A stretch of DNA of 64,000 nt from Rhodosorus marinus (GCA_029953675.1 JAMWBK010000005.1:1488001-1552000), one strand, 5' to 3'. Numbered from the stretch's first letter, positions 36,962 to 52,714 are shown. Notes: a model not told the origin generated them from the sequence alone. Numbers and translations are program-made.

Positions 36962-37222
36962 AGGAGCGATACTTTTGCCACTCTATTGCTGCCACGAACA
37001 CACCCAATATCCATGTACCCGACACTAAAGGATTCAAAACGTCTGTAAACAAATAAGTGAGTGCCGTCGACGTGCTGACGATGACAATGATCAAGGACGC
37101 CAGGGACTTGTGAACTTTCCTCGTGAATTCCAGGTAAGCTTTCAAGCTGGCAAAGCCCCAGTCTGATGACTGCCCAATCATGATCATCCTGCAGCGGTTG
37201 TCCAGCAAATATCTATACGTCA

Positions 37223-38501
37223 TGGCAATCGCCCCATCCCCTTGATACCCCTGCACACTCCTGCACACTGGAGAACACTTGATACCGTAAAAGTTATCGT
37301 AAAAGTATGTTATATAATTATCTCAATTCATGAATGATATTATATATTCTATAGGATAGTGCTTATTTCACCAGTGATGCGAAAGGTGCATAAGATCAAC
37401 AATGAATTATGAAAGTTTCATGGGTGGGACAGGTGTTGCATTCTACTTTTTAGTAATAATCATGTCTGATGCGCAGAAGGCTCAGAAGCCGTCTTCCGAA
37501 CTCCGAGCTTGGCGTATTGCTTTAATCGAAGGTCAATCGTGATTTGGACGAAACGAAATCTTACCTAAGCTATCAATTGGTAAAACTTGTGAGTTCACAG
37601 AGTGTAGGCCGATGAGGTGTTTGACGTTTGGGCGCAACGGCAATACCATCGTTTGGTAGGAGACAGCAACCCAGTGACAGGATGAAGGCCACACCGAGTC
37701 GACCTCTAAAGCTGAGGCAGGGCTTGAACGCCGCAGTATGAAACTCAACGAAGAGAGGAAGCGCGCGAGTGAGATTCATCATGAACGCAAAAACAGCGAC
37801 CGGGCGCCAAACCGTGCCTGAATTCATCAGTGCGGCGAAGAATTTTCAGCGAAAGGAATCAACTAACCGCCGATCGCTGGTGACGAGGCCTTCCTTTCCG
37901 ACGGGATTGAACTTGCAGCGTTCATCAATACCTCACCCTCAACGGAGCTTGAAACCCAAATGATTCGGTAAGGGTTTAAATGAATTCCGAATTTTTTTGC
38001 CGAAGCCTGTTCGGTGCTTCAATCAATTTACATTTCGACTGATAATATCTTGTTTTGTTGAATTTTTGTTGGTTGTTGATTGCATATGATGTTTTTATTA
38101 AATATATAAATTTGTAGCCCAATGCGTAGATTCTGAATAGTACAATACTGTAAATTTTCCTACATTTTCGGGTGAATCAGTTGCTCAAAAAAGTGAGAGC
38201 ACGTGCTGTTATGCAGTGCTATCAATATGTCCGGGTCTCTAAACGGTTGGTGGAGTCAGTAGTTGCTTGGGCCAAAGCCGATTGATGAGCTCTTAACGTC
38301 CACTGCACATATCGTGAAAATTAATGCCAAATTTGTTCCGGGGGAACCAACAAGCGGCATAAAAGGCTAATCCCTTCCAGAGAGTCGGCCCCCCGGTGGC
38401 GGTAGGGGAACTGTAACAATACACTGCTTTACGGCCAGAGAGAAGACGGCGAAAGCACTTTTGCCTAGGACTACAAGAGACCAGCGAGAAATCAAGCTTG
38501 A
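37223..38501. other. AT-rich stretch with one hydrophobic ORF
   Basis: A minus-strand frame at 37573-37827 (starting MNSGTVWRPVAVFAFMMN) is hydrophobic and could be a leader or membrane exon of the channel pseudogene, but I cannot join it. 37280-37400 and 37980-38170 are AT-rich. Nothing else is supported. Confidence 0.3.
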
Positions 38502-39934
38502 TCACAGGAGTCTTCTTCCTACTACATCCTCTCGAATATTATGGGCGCGAGTGATGATCTGGTCCATGAACATCGTCGACGGCAAGTTCAGGAGAGATTC
38601 TACGAACAGAAAAAAAAAAAAAAGCGGGTGGGATAAGAACAAAAGAACCACTCAGGGGTTTCAGCAAAATGGTCCAGGCACCGAAAACGCTCTGTGCGAA
38701 CTGACCGGAAATATCTGGACCCTCCTCGTCGAGTAGTTCATCGCGCATCCAGGTCACGACCGCCAAGCACACGTACGTGTGCAATTCCAAGCCCTGCGTA
38801 TAACCACGGTTACTCTTAGCCTTTTGCGGCATGGCCCTGCAATCCATTCTCTACTCGCCTACCTCGCTTGAAGCAAAATAGGTGTCCCACAACCGCAGTA
38901 GCAGAGGCCTAGCAAGCTGACCAGCCAATAGTGTTTGCATCCATGCCGGCACCCAAGAATTTGGTTCAACTTCCTCGCTCTCCAAATGCGAAACAAATTC
39001 AGGTTCGAGCGCTCGAAGAAGGGTCAAGAAACTAGTTACGGCACGATTCAATCCGTCTCTCGTGAACAAGGCTTCGTGTTTTTTCATTAGCGCGTCAAAG
39101 CAATAGTAAGCATCGCTCTCCGCCCGGTTGACATGCAACAGCGGTGCGATCAGTCGAACCTGTTCGCGGAAAGATACCTGTTAATATCACTCTGGCATTT
39201 CAAGCGATGATTGGGAGGACCAAACCATTGTGGGGTAGTACTCAATCTCCATCCGTGACCGCCCGAGCTGTATGGAAATCAACCTCACAAACATATTCTC
39301 GTCAACCTTTCCCTTCGACTTGTCCTCTCTTGAAAAGAATTGAGCAGTGCTAGCGCTCAGAATCTTCAGACGTCGAACCTCATGGACCACTCTCCTAACA
39401 ACTTCGTCGTCGTCGTAAATGTGTGAGACGAATTCATTGTATTCGTTTTGCAGTTTTTGTTGATATGAAATTTCGTCCGACTTTTCCGGTCTGAGCACCC
39501 CAAGGATGTATTTCCAAACCTCTGATCGCACCTATCATAGTAGCTTAGGTGTGAGAGCTCGGATTTTCATGCCGGTTTTGACTCTTTTAAGCTCACCTCT
39601 TCCGGCACACCATTCCGTGCCTCCTTAGCAAGTTTATGGACGTTCACGTATGTCTCGTTATCGAGCTATTTGACATGTAAGACGTTAAACGAATATCGTG
39701 AACACGCGTGGAGATATAACCAAGAGAATGTCTTCATTTATCGAAGATTTCTCGCCCCCCCCTTACCAGCTCGCGAAACCGTTCCAAGCGCTCGTTAGCA
39801 GCTGAATCAGGCTCCAACCAGTCTTCTTCTGTTTCTCCAGCAGGAAATTCTGGCACCAAGCCGCTCAGAGCATTACGTCTGAGCAGCGTACTGAGCATGT
39901 CGCTCGATGGGGATTCAGACTGAATCTTTTCCAT
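38502..39934 (-). CDS. TBC-domain protein (Rab GAP fold), atypical catalytic motifs
   Basis: Model: complement(join(38502..38599, 38682..38793, 38863..39159, 39226..39531, 39597..39665, 39767..39934)), about 349 residues. TBC domains usually stimulate Rab GTP hydrolysis in membrane traffic. Family blocks: ERLERFREL, ARNGVPEEVRSEVWKYILGV, then HVNRAESDAYYCFDALM, LLAGQLARPLLLRLWDTYFA and GLELHTYVCLAVV, ending with LLNLPSTMFMDQIITRA. The two catalytic fingers are not recognisable: the Arg finger IxxDxxR is replaced around HIYDDDEVVRRVVHEVRR, and the Gln finger YxQ sits where YYPTMV occurs. It may be a Rab-binding or scaffold protein rather than a GAP. The intron at 39160-39225 has a GTTTGG donor; the 5' end of the last intron (38681) was chosen for best family fit. 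Confidence 0.8.
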
Positions 39935-41777
39935 CTCCAAAAAAAACAAGCCGGCTAGCTCGCACGCTAGCCAACTCCCAGCTGCTGAAAGAAGCTCTAT
40001 TAAAAAGACAGTCCAACCTTCCGAGAATCAAAGCATTTACAGTTCCTAGCTCGCGACCATCTCGCCCGCAACGTGTTCTAAACTCACCGCAACATCCATG
40101 CGTTTGCTTCCCAAACCCCCGACGCAACACAAATTCGAGGAAGCTCGAATACGAACAGGGCTTGGCCTAAGTGATAGGGTGCACTCTCCCTATAAGCCCC
40201 TCAACAATGCATCAATCACCCACCTTTCCCACCCCTCCCCCCTCAAACCCAAACAACAATGGAACATGTTAAGCGCCAACTGAAAGAGAGTTACAAACGC
40301 CAGTACATTCCAAATCCCCAAGCAGACATTTCACCTATCACCTCGGGACGTACCCCACCGCCTCTCCAGATGTCGACAACGACAAGATTGAAAAACAAAT
40401 AAAAACAGATTAGCATTCATACTGACGGGATTGTTGGCCACCAAGGAGAGCCTGGCCTAAAACCAAGAAACCTCGAAGAAAAAACTTTACTTTGCGGTTC
40501 ACCCCCCTAAGAAAACGGGCACGGAGAGTTGCTATAATATTTAAACGATAATGCTGTTTATATCGTGTACGTATTTAATAATTTAGAAATTAAATCCATT
40601 CATCCATGCTCGTATTATCGATAAATTGAGTTTTGAGACAGTGCAGAATCCATGAGATATTTACCCCTCTAAGTTTTCTACGAATTCGTTTTCGGTTGAT
40701 TTTGAAGGATTTGATTCTATGCGTCTGAGGCAGCGGAGGCGACATTATAAACTAATATAAGAGTCATTAATATATTGTATTACTATTATGTTGGCGAAAA
40801 CTGGTTTTTAGACAATCGGCCTTTCTCATCAGCGGGCTGTTCTGACGAATGCTCAAAATCGACTGCTTAGATGTTCTACGCTGACTTCTAACGCGTTTGT
40901 GAAGCATAAAAAGTAGAATCAAGCTGCAAGCAAGGTGCTCTATTGTGTCAGCTACGAGAATGATGCTCGCATCTAGATGTGGCTTCCGATAGAATACTCT
41001 TCATGGGTGACGAAGCCATGTTCTCCTTCTCTTCTGAGCTGCTGTCGTTAAGCCGTTTGCGTACCCGTACCTGTTAGAGATCTCGAGCTCGTTTGGTTGC
41101 CCTTGGGCTTGACCTTGGTGCAGTCGTGTACTTTTCGTCCACTCGGCTACCGACTTTGTTCAACAGATCGATGTCCTATGAGACAAACCCTATATCAACT
41201 TTTTTATTATCTCCGAGTAGCGGAAACTCCACCGTCCGAGTACTTTTTTTGTGTTCAGCCAATGCTTGAAACCCAAAGGCATGCAGAGGCGGCTGTCTTT
41301 CGGCGAGTGCTCTCCAAGGCAAGCGACAAGCGCCGGATGGGGCTCAAGCATAGGAAAGAGATCAAAGACCGTACCCCTTCTACCCAGGGCGGTGGTTGGC
41401 AGAATTCGATTTCATTCCTGTGCCAACTTTGCTGACCTTTAGAGGCAGACATGATGCAGACATGGATTTCCGCGATGATTCACTAACGGCTTCGCTGAGT
41501 GAGGACCTGATTAAGTTTAATTACCCAGGAGGAAATGAAATGAGCTTTGCTGAGCCTTCAAATCATGAAAATAGCACTAACAAATCGCAAACTCTCTTCC
41601 GCGACCAGAGCCAAGCTTGTAAGCACCGGTGTTCTCCGCTATACAATTCAACGGAATTCTTCTAACAATCGCTTAGCGTTTGCGTTTGTTAATCGATGTA
41701 CTCACATGCTCGTGAGGTTCGGTACGGGAAAGCATACTCTTGAAAGAGTTTCTTCCTCTTGGTAGATATCAACGAAC
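39935..41777. other. AT-rich gene-poor region
   Basis: 40540-40810 is strongly AT-rich. Plus-strand frames at 41097-41435 and 41396-41665 are open for about 90-110 codons, but show no domain, no splice-supported extension and an ordinary amino-acid mix, so I leave them out as genes. Confidence 0.4.
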
Positions 41778-42221
41778 TTACTCCACTAAGGTTCTGAGAG
41801 CGTCAACTAGGTTCCCGCTTTGTTCTCTCAAGCAGCGCTCAGAAGATGCTCGATCCATATCGAACTCTTTCATAATTACTTCCACATCTTCCGAGTTAAT
41901 TTTCACTGCTGCAAGTTCTTTCTCCCTCTTAACCTGCAAAAATCACGAAGAGTCCCAGCGTGTTGTGGTTGAACCCAACCAGCATCCGACTAGTTTGAGA
42001 ATTATTCCCTAAATTTGCATGCCCAAATAATCTCTTTATGAGGCATGGCCCACCTTTTCGGCGTTGTCTTTGGAGCTGCTATCCAAGATGCCGGTAATGG
42101 CATGTCGAAACTTCTCCGCATCGACTTCCCTCTCCGCAACAAAATCGGTAACCTTACCTAGATCCTTATTGGACTTGGCTGTTTCCCTATCCTTATCCTT
42201 CTCAGGTGCTTCGTCCTCCAT
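41778..42221 (-). CDS. HYPK: HYPK, N-terminal acetyltransferase A-associated chaperone
   Basis: Model: complement(join(41778..41933, 42054..42221)), about 107 residues, usual for the family. HYPK binds the ribosome-associated NatA complex and regulates N-terminal acetylation; it is also linked to aggregation control. The N-terminus is charged and disordered (MEDEAPEKDKDRETAK). It is followed by the family helix KVTDFVAEREVDAEKF and, in exon 2, REKELAAVKINSEDVEVIMK, then a UBA-like NPAA domain ending SGNLVDALRTLVE. Both exons are in phase 0 across a 120-nt intron. Confidence 0.93.
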
Positions 42222-45091
42222 CTTGATGACGTGCTCGTCAAACCCTCACGGCTCAGTGCTGCGACACCTCCCACACCACGCCGTAACCCGGGGTCGCCTG
42301 TACCACCGTTCCCACCTTCTACAAATTGCGTTTGCGACGAAGACAACTAATTGGCCATTGAAAACGCGTGTCACAAATTTATTGTATAATATAGTCTGAA
42401 CTATTTATTAAAAGGGGGTCAGAAACTGTCCTCGACAACCGAATGATAACTAAGTAGACCAAGCTTGAAGAGGTGTCCTCATTTCTTTCTCAGTGAGCAT
42501 GTGAAGCAAAGCAGTCAAATGGACGTGAGAAGCTATCGATAAATTGGCGATGATAAGACTTTGAGGGTTGGACGTGACGTGCCTGCTGAACCAGTTTGGT
42601 TGCGCCCCGCTGCACGAAAGCACGGCGGAATGGGCCTGTTCGGTTTCTAATGCCCTCTTACATACAGGTTCTGATTATTCTGTCCTGCGCGCGCTCGCAC
42701 GCGAATGCGGGTGGTGCATGCAGGTCAGCCATGTTTGAAATAGATGGACGTGAGTGAGCAGCCACCGAGAAGATAGGATCTTCGACTGAGCTCAGTATGG
42801 GTAGGATTCATTATCCCCCTCCTCCAGCGCTCGTTTCCAAGCTCTTTTAACTCCCAAACGTACCGTCGATCAAATTCGATGAGATCTATCGTCCAACGAC
42901 TTAGTGAAATCCCTACGCTGTCCATGACAAAGGGACCACAGCAAGATCACCTGTTGCTGTTGACTAAGCTAATTGTGCGGGAAAAAAACAAGCCCAATCC
43001 GTGTCCCACGGCTATCACCTGAGCTTGAGAAAACTACGATTGAGATGAATTTCGATCCCAACCCACATCACCAGCGACTTCCTTGGACCATAAATCGCCG
43101 GCACACCATAACCAATGCCTAAAACACAGGTGTGACAAAAGAATCTCGTCTTGGTTGCGCAAGGAAGCTTAAAAAGAGGGCTCTCAACATAGCAAAAAGC
43201 ACAACACCATTTTCATCTGTGGGGAGGAGTGAAATGTGGTGAACTTCTTTTTTTTTTTTGTTGACACGCTGCGGTTCAAAAATACCTGCGCAGGTCCACA
43301 GAACATCAAAAGGAACGAACAAGCGGTCCGCAACAGGATCTCCTCTCAACATCCCCGAATGACGATAAGAGCGACCACGAACCCCCTGGTCGCGAATTCG
43401 CTTCTCAGAACCTCCCAATGGGGGTGGTTGACTGGCGCACCCTCTGACAAGAATCCCCTGATCCTCCCTCAGCCTACTAGGTGAAAAGCAAGCATCGCCG
43501 TTCGACGCCCCACACTCACCAGTATTTTTTTCCCAAGGGCCGCACACAACACATCCCAACAGCACAAATAAAAAAAACTGTTAAACGACCATCCCATTCT
43601 GATCCCCCTCTAAAAGCAGGTCCCCAAATCCCCCCTGACCACAAGCCCAAAAAATAGGGAATGTCATATTTCGTCCGATAAACGGCTTAGTACAGATACT
43701 ATTCGATAATATTGAATAAAAGAATAAAATTAAAATATTCTGAAATCATATATCTATCTCAAACAGTCCGTATTCAGACAAGGCTTTTAAATTATTCCGC
43801 TCCAACTTTGTCGACTTTTATTCTTTTATTCAATATAAAATAAAAGCTACGCCTATATCCGACGCGTCCGATATAACACTTATCGGATATTTTATGACAA
43901 ACCTACGATTTTTTTTGATTGACAGACTGTCCGTTTACAAAAAATACCACAAAAAAAGAAGATAGCTTAAATATATATTTCATTGAGAATAGGAGAACTT
44001 ACCAGGCTTCTAACCTACTTCCCTAATGACTATTAATTTTTAATAGCGTTTCACCTCAGCTCGGCAAGAAAAAGCCAAAAAGGGCAAGAAATAGACAGAG
44101 GGGGTTTTTTGCGGAAGGGAGGGAGAGGTCGGAAGGACTTTTTGGAGTTTCCAAGGTGGCTTGCCATGTGCTGACCAGTTTTTTTGTTTTATTTTTTTTA
44201 CACCCACTATTGAAGGTTGATAGTTCATTTTTATTTTCAAAAAAGATAATTTTGCCACAACCGATCGAAACCCTTTGAGAAATAGAGAGAATTTTTTTTT
44301 TAGGGGAACCCGGGGGGGGGAAATATTTAGTTAAAATTGTTTGCTCGAACTCGAATCTACTAAATTGAAATGGTTAATAACGAAATGGGTCAAAATCGAG
44401 GGGTATGAAGAAAGCATGAATGTTTAGAGAGGGGGTTGACGTTTTATTGTTTTAGTGATATTTTTGAAATTTTTTTACAGAGGGAAGAAGGTTGAGAGGA
44501 AAACGGGGGGGGTGTTTGAGGGTGTTGGGAATTTGGATTTTAAAGAGGGTTTGGAAGGGGGTGAGTTGAAAATTGGGGTCTTGGAGGTTTGGTTTGAAGA
44601 GAGAGAGTGAGAGTGAGTGAGTGAGTGAGTGAGTGAGTGGGGAAAGGATGCGGGAGCATTGGCGATTGTTTAGGTACGAAGGTTAGTCAACAGGTACGCT
44701 GGAACGAGAATGCAAATTTTAGGAAAAACAGCTTTTGTCTCTTGAGACGAAAGGCAAAGGTTTTTTAGATCATCTGTTCCTAGGGAGATTGGCTTTTTTG
44801 AGGCCCAGGGGTTTTCACTTGAAGAGAATTGCTGCTTTGAAAAGCTTTGGAGGGTTGGGTTGAGGAATATTAGAGAGGGTTCGGATCCTTTATGGGGTCC
44901 GTTTTTGACTCGTGAATTGGTCTGAGTCCATGGGTAGGATTTAAAGAAAGGCCTACCACCGGAGTTTCTGGTGTCTCCGATCTTATTAGAGGCGTTAGAC
45001 GTGATGGTGCCTGCAAACGAAAGGTGAAAGGGTTCTTTTCGAGCCTAGTGCTTAAGGATTCTGGTATTTTCGGGAAGTCTGTTTCGTAGAA
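42222..45091. other. gene-poor region with possible exon remnants
   Basis: Minus-strand frames at 43119-43565 and 42725-42925, and a fragment reading GIGYGVPAIYGPRKSL near 43085-43115, look partly protein-like but cannot be joined in frame. 43660-44040 is AT-rich, and 44290-44600 has many G runs. The last 400 bases are the upstream region of the kinase gene. Confidence 0.35.
44604..44640. repeat. (GAGT)n microsatellite
   Basis: A run of gagagtgagagtgagtgag... resolving into about eight GAGT units, followed by a G-rich stretch, some 450 bases upstream of the kinase start. Confidence 0.9.
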
Positions 45092-48474
<3,383 letters not shown>

Positions 48475-48629
48475 CGCTGATATATATGTACATGAGAACG
48501 ACACCATTCTGAGATGGAAATGGTCACAATAGTGTAAAGGTTGAAACAAATTTAAGGCTTCACGACAGGGGAAAGGCGATCAACGTAATGGGCACAGTTT
48601 GAGTCGTAACAATTTGTGATGGTGGCATC

Positions 48630-49453
48630 TCAATCAGCGGCCGCCAGTTCCTCGAAATGAGGCGGCCTCGGTCCAAGATCTATCCAAACTGTTTCACCGT
48701 CTTCGTTCCACGGGTCGAACCAATCTCCACCTAGCTCACATCTCCTCTGTCGAGCCTCCTTTTCTACATTGTGACCTGTGAAAGACGTACTCTCGTTTCT
48801 CAGTCCATATCGCTCGGAGTTTCCAGGCAAAGCAATGCCCTTGCCATTCAGCCTTGCAGAGGTATCCTGGGAATGTCAGGACTACTCCCAAACTTGACCC
48901 CAGTCCTTAGCCAGAGCTATCGCTTTGGAGTAGGATTCGAGACTCCCTGCGGAGATATAGCAAACATGCAAAGCGCAAAACAATGTTTGAATAACCCGCA
49001 AGAAACTTCTGCTAAGAGGTAGTAACTTGATCTGACTGGAAATAGCAAGGACAGCTTCTCGGGGGAGCTAGCATTACCTTCTGCTTGCTTCAGCGATAAA
49101 GCAATTTTGCCGTTTTCCGGGGAGATACTGATCACTTTAACCCGAACAATCTCACCAACGGAGACGAAACCCTCCACCCTTGAAACGAACTCATTCGCAA
49201 TCTCGCTCACGTGAACAAGACCCTTTCCAGCGCGTCCTATATCCACAAAAAAACCATACCGCTCTATTCTGATAACATGTCCTTCGACAATATCGCCAAC
49301 TTGGGGTGCTTTATCTTCTGCAGTGCTGCTTGGAATCGAATCTTCAACGCTCGCACCGGGCCGCACTTTCATGATACGAGGACAGACCACCGTCGAGCCA
49401 ATTTTCTGTCGGGTCAATCTACCCACGACCAATTGCGAGAACGCAACGATCAT
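48630..49453 (-). CDS. S1 RNA-binding domain protein
   Basis: Core model: complement(join(48630..48866, 48894..48946, 49078..49453)), about 221 residues. The S1 domain is clear: VGDIVEGHVIRIERYGFFVD, then GKGLVHVSEIANEF and VRVKVISISPENGKIALSLK. The C-terminus is acidic and Trp-rich (GGDWFDPWNEDGETVWIDLG). S1 folds bind RNA in ribosomal, exosome or organellar proteins; the target here is unknown. The 5' end is unsettled: a consensus donor (gtaagg) near 49532 implies an upstream exon, and a Leu/Ser/Arg-rich frame starting MRLSSWIKGLQ near 49788 could be an organelle leader. The middle junction implies a 27-nt intron (48867-48893), so a frameshift or alternative exon there is possible. Confidence 0.65.
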
Positions 49454-50578
49454 CTATTCCTTCCTCATGCACCCTTCGTGCCGACCACTCGAAGCAACTA
49501 CTTCAACTAAAATAAATGACATCCTTACCCGCAAAAGCTTTCCTCAGATCCATTGCTCCCCGCTGCTCCCCATTGCGCGGGCGTCTTCACGGTGTCTCCC
49601 TCCCGAAGCGCTCGAACACAAGACGATCAAGGGGAAACAGTTCAGGAGAAAAGGAACTATTCTGGGGCACAGCAAGCTTTCGCTTCCACCTCTATTTGAG
49701 CGTTCGAAGTCCCTACTATCACGTAGCAGTCTGTAAGCCCTTGGAATTGAAACTTTTGTAGCCCTTTTATCCATGAGGACAGCCGCATTGTGAGCAGGGC
49801 ACGACCTACGGAAGAGTCTTGTTCAGATATCCAAAACCGCTCACATTTACTCAAAATGGCTGGTTTCCGTTTTTTTTTTTGTTTTGCAAAACAAAATACG
49901 CGCTTTCTTCGAGGTCTCCGTCCTAGTTTTAGAGGCTTTACAATTTTGTGAATGTACGGAGTGAGTGATACGGTGCGAACGAGCTCGGTGAGCTTAGTGC
50001 GAGAGTGTCAATGAGCGGTGGAGATCTCCAAACGAAATTACTACGAACGTCGTGTTCTTTCAACTGTACTCTGGACAATTTTTCAGAGGAAGGACGGATT
50101 TTGTGGAGGACCGGTTAGGTCAGGAGTATCACCCCGCCACTGCGTCAACTCGCACTGAGATTCTTTTCGGGAGTTGGGACAAGTATTTTGCTGGAAAGGA
50201 TTATCAGACGCGATGGTTGGTGGAGTCTGAGCTTTGTTGCAAATCGCACTCGAAACATTGCACTCGACCAGATATTCTCTCTGCGGTGCGAACGTTAGCG
50301 TCACAAACACTTGTCCTCCATCTCTGCTTACCGTAGTCAAGAAATATCGGTCTATCCGTCAGCGGAGCATCAATACGTGATTTGTTGTTTCATCGATTAC
50401 TCGCGTTGGCGAGTGGATACTGGCAAGAACCTCATCCTCATCCTATCTAGCAACGTTGGTTCATCTGCAGGGAAAAGATCTTATGTTCTCATCTGTTTTC
50501 TGTAAGTTTCGATACGCATGAATGCGTGCAAAGAGGTTGAGCTATGCCTTATTGGAGAGACTATAGAAAAATTCAGAG
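49454..50578. other. intergenic region, possible 5' exon of the S1 gene
   Basis: 49500-49800 probably contains one or two leader exons of the S1-domain gene on the minus strand, not resolved. Frames on both strands at 50050-50340 overlap each other and show no domain. Nothing else is recognised. Confidence 0.35.
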
Positions 50579-50860
50579 CTAACACACCATCTTAGTCTCT
50601 GAGCCGGGGGAGACATTGCTCACATTTTCAATTCCTTCTTCAACCAGGTCTTCGAGGAGCTCATCCATGTCCGGATACTCATCGAGCTTTGCACCCACCT
50701 GCTCAAGGTTTTGATCTACAAAAGCTGTTTCAGCTGGTCAGGGTCCAACACAGATCGCAGTTTTGAACGCCATGGAAGACAAACCTCTTTCTGAAGTCTC
50801 GCTGGAGGTTCCACTACCTCAACAACTCTTATACACCTTAGTGCGCCATAACACCACATT
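50579..50860 (-). pseudogene. small acidic-tailed ORF with an apparent frameshift
   Basis: From ATG at 50860 a frame reads MWCYGALRCIRVVEVVEPPA and continues to LDPDQLKQLL, then a stop. One base further a different frame continues smoothly as VDQNLEQVGAKLDEYPDMDE, then LLEDLVEEGIENVSN, to a stop at 50579. The switch falls in a TTTT run, so a one-base deletion (real or in the assembly) would explain it. No family is recognised. It may be a live gene of about 95 residues with a sequencing indel, or a recent pseudogene. Confidence 0.35.
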
Positions 50861-51749
50861 ATTGGATAGCACGTTCTCTATTAGTCCCTATTCACATTAC
50901 TAATCATATTTTACACGCTTCTATTGGATAAAAAACATGATATTTTAGAAGATTCTAATACTTTATCTCGTAAACAATCTCATGCCCCGAAATCAAGAAG
51001 CAGAACTTAAATCTAGACTTTTTTCTCCTTTTAGTAACCCCAAAATGAGTCTATCCTAGAAGAATCCGATAGATTTAAGAAATATATTCCCATTTATACT
51101 TATAATTAAAAACATTAAAAACTATAGGTACTAATTTAAAAATATATTACCCAAATTATGAATATTGAATGTCTTAATTTATTTCTTCTCTGATGCTAAA
51201 TTATGGAAATCACGGAGAGGGCGGGGTTTTACCCTCCGTGCTTTCACGCTTCACCGTGGGAGGCAGGCGTTTCTTAGGGTTTTGGCGTTGAAGGTGATTT
51301 AGAAAGAGGATGTTTAAGATTGCGGCGAAAAAGAGGCGTTCGGGGAGAACCACTTTGGAGAGAAAAAATTCCTTCTTTCTTTCTTTTTTTTGGCGTTTCT
51401 ATTAGAGGCCTTCTGGTTTACTCTTCTGTTGGAATCGTTTTAACTTGCGGTTTGCGCAGTTTGGCTTCGGTTAGGTTTGATTTGAGTATAAGAAAAGGTT
51501 GATGGGGATCGTGTGGGTGATGAAGGGGAAGGTGTTGTTTGTGTAGGCGTTTTTGTGGATGTCTACGTGGGGGAGAAGGGGTGGGGTTTTGTGGGGGAGT
51601 AAAGTATATTGGAAAAGAGAAGACAATTTTTTCGTACTTGTTTGGAGATAGGGTGCGGATTGTATTTGTTCGCGTTTTGAGGTGTTTGTGTTGTGAACTG
51701 GGTTGGAGGGTGTCTTGAGGCGGAAGATCTCCATCTTTTGCGATTGGAG
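50861..51749. other. AT-rich intergenic region upstream of the SecE-like gene
   Basis: 50860-51200 is strongly AT-rich; 51200-51749 is G-rich and T-rich sequence that leads to the SecE-like start. No gene is recognised. Confidence 0.5.
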
Positions 51750-52343
51750 ATGGCTTTCCTAGTTGGTGTTGGACATGGCACTGGTGTGGTCCCGGCTCGG
51801 AGGAGGCCTATAGTCTGCAAGAGGAAGGAAAAGCCAAATAAAGGGAAATCGAAGAAGAAGGGCGGAAGGTTTTCGCCCGCAGGAGCGGGTCCGAGTTCAA
51901 GCGCTGCTCGTGCCGAGAAGTCAACCTCACGTGTTGAGGAAACGGGAGGTTCCAATTCCACTCTACCATCGGCGACGGCTAGGCAGGGGCCAGTGGTGTC
52001 GACAGAAGGACTCACGGAAAGGATTGATCTGAGCAAGACGGTCAGCTTTTCGGCGGAAGGCCAAAGTGGAGGCGGCAAGCGGAAATTTGATGACGAGGAA
52101 TGGGTCGAATGGGACAGGGAGGCTGTGGGAGAATGGGAACAGCCGAAAGGATTTTTCGATTTCCTGAACTCTCTACCACCGGAAATCCTCCGGCTTGATT
52201 TCCCATCATTTGCGGAGGCATTTAAGCTCATTGTTGTCATCATTGCGCTATTCTTCATCATCGCGAGCTTTACTTATACTGTCGACGGGTTTTATCTTGC
52301 GATCGCAAGGAACTTCTTCGGAGCTGACTTTTTCTTCCACTAA
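51750..52343 (+). CDS. SecE-like preprotein translocase subunit, probably plastid
   Basis: An unspliced frame of 197 residues from ATG at 51750 (the frame is open further upstream). The N-terminus is basic and Ser/Gly/Ala-rich (RRRPIVCKRKEKPNKGKSKK), consistent with a plastid leader and linker. An amphipathic segment (FFDFLNSLPPEILRLD) precedes one C-terminal membrane helix, FKLIVVIIALFFIIASFTYT, followed by VDGFYLAIARNFFG. A short amphipathic helix plus one tail helix with a following (V)D is the SecE/Sec61-gamma plan; SecE clamps the SecY channel. The identification rests on topology and a short motif only. Confidence 0.55.
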   Translation: MAFLVGVGHGTGVVPARRRPIVCKRKEKPNKGKSKKKGGRFSPAGAGPSSSAARAEKSTSRVEETGGSNSTLPSATARQGPVVSTEGLTERIDLSKTVSFSAEGQSGGGKRKFDDEEWVEWDREAVGEWEQPKGFFDFLNSLPPEILRLDFPSFAEAFKLIVVIIALFFIIASFTYTVDGFYLAIARNFFGADFFFH

Positions 52344-52714
52344 AGAGACTGAGAGAGCCAGTAGTTAGTAGTCGAAAGCGCTTTCGCGGAACCCCGACGC
52401 GTAGACTCGAGTCTTGGCGGGCTTCCGGTCGTTCGGTATGCACGACAATATGGGAGTTTGGGAGGTCGGGAAGATGCTAGGTTTAATTAATGGAGGGATA
52501 GATAATGCCTTGAGAAGAAAGAGAAAACATATAAATGACTTTGATCACAGTTTCGCGGACCCTGCTGCTTGGACGACGTATGGTTGTCCACATACGCTCT
52601 TGTGCTAAGGGCCGCGCCGCGTCTTCTAGTTTACCTTCAGAGCGAGGGGCTATGGCGACCCTCTACAACCCGTGACAGTTTTTTCCCTCTGAAATTTCAT
52701 ATACTCTTGGATCC

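Noticed and set aside
43119-43565. A 148-codon minus-strand frame as a gene
   Set aside because: It has no recognisable domain and no splice-supported extension, and part of it reads through an A/T homopolymer; only mentioned as a possible remnant.
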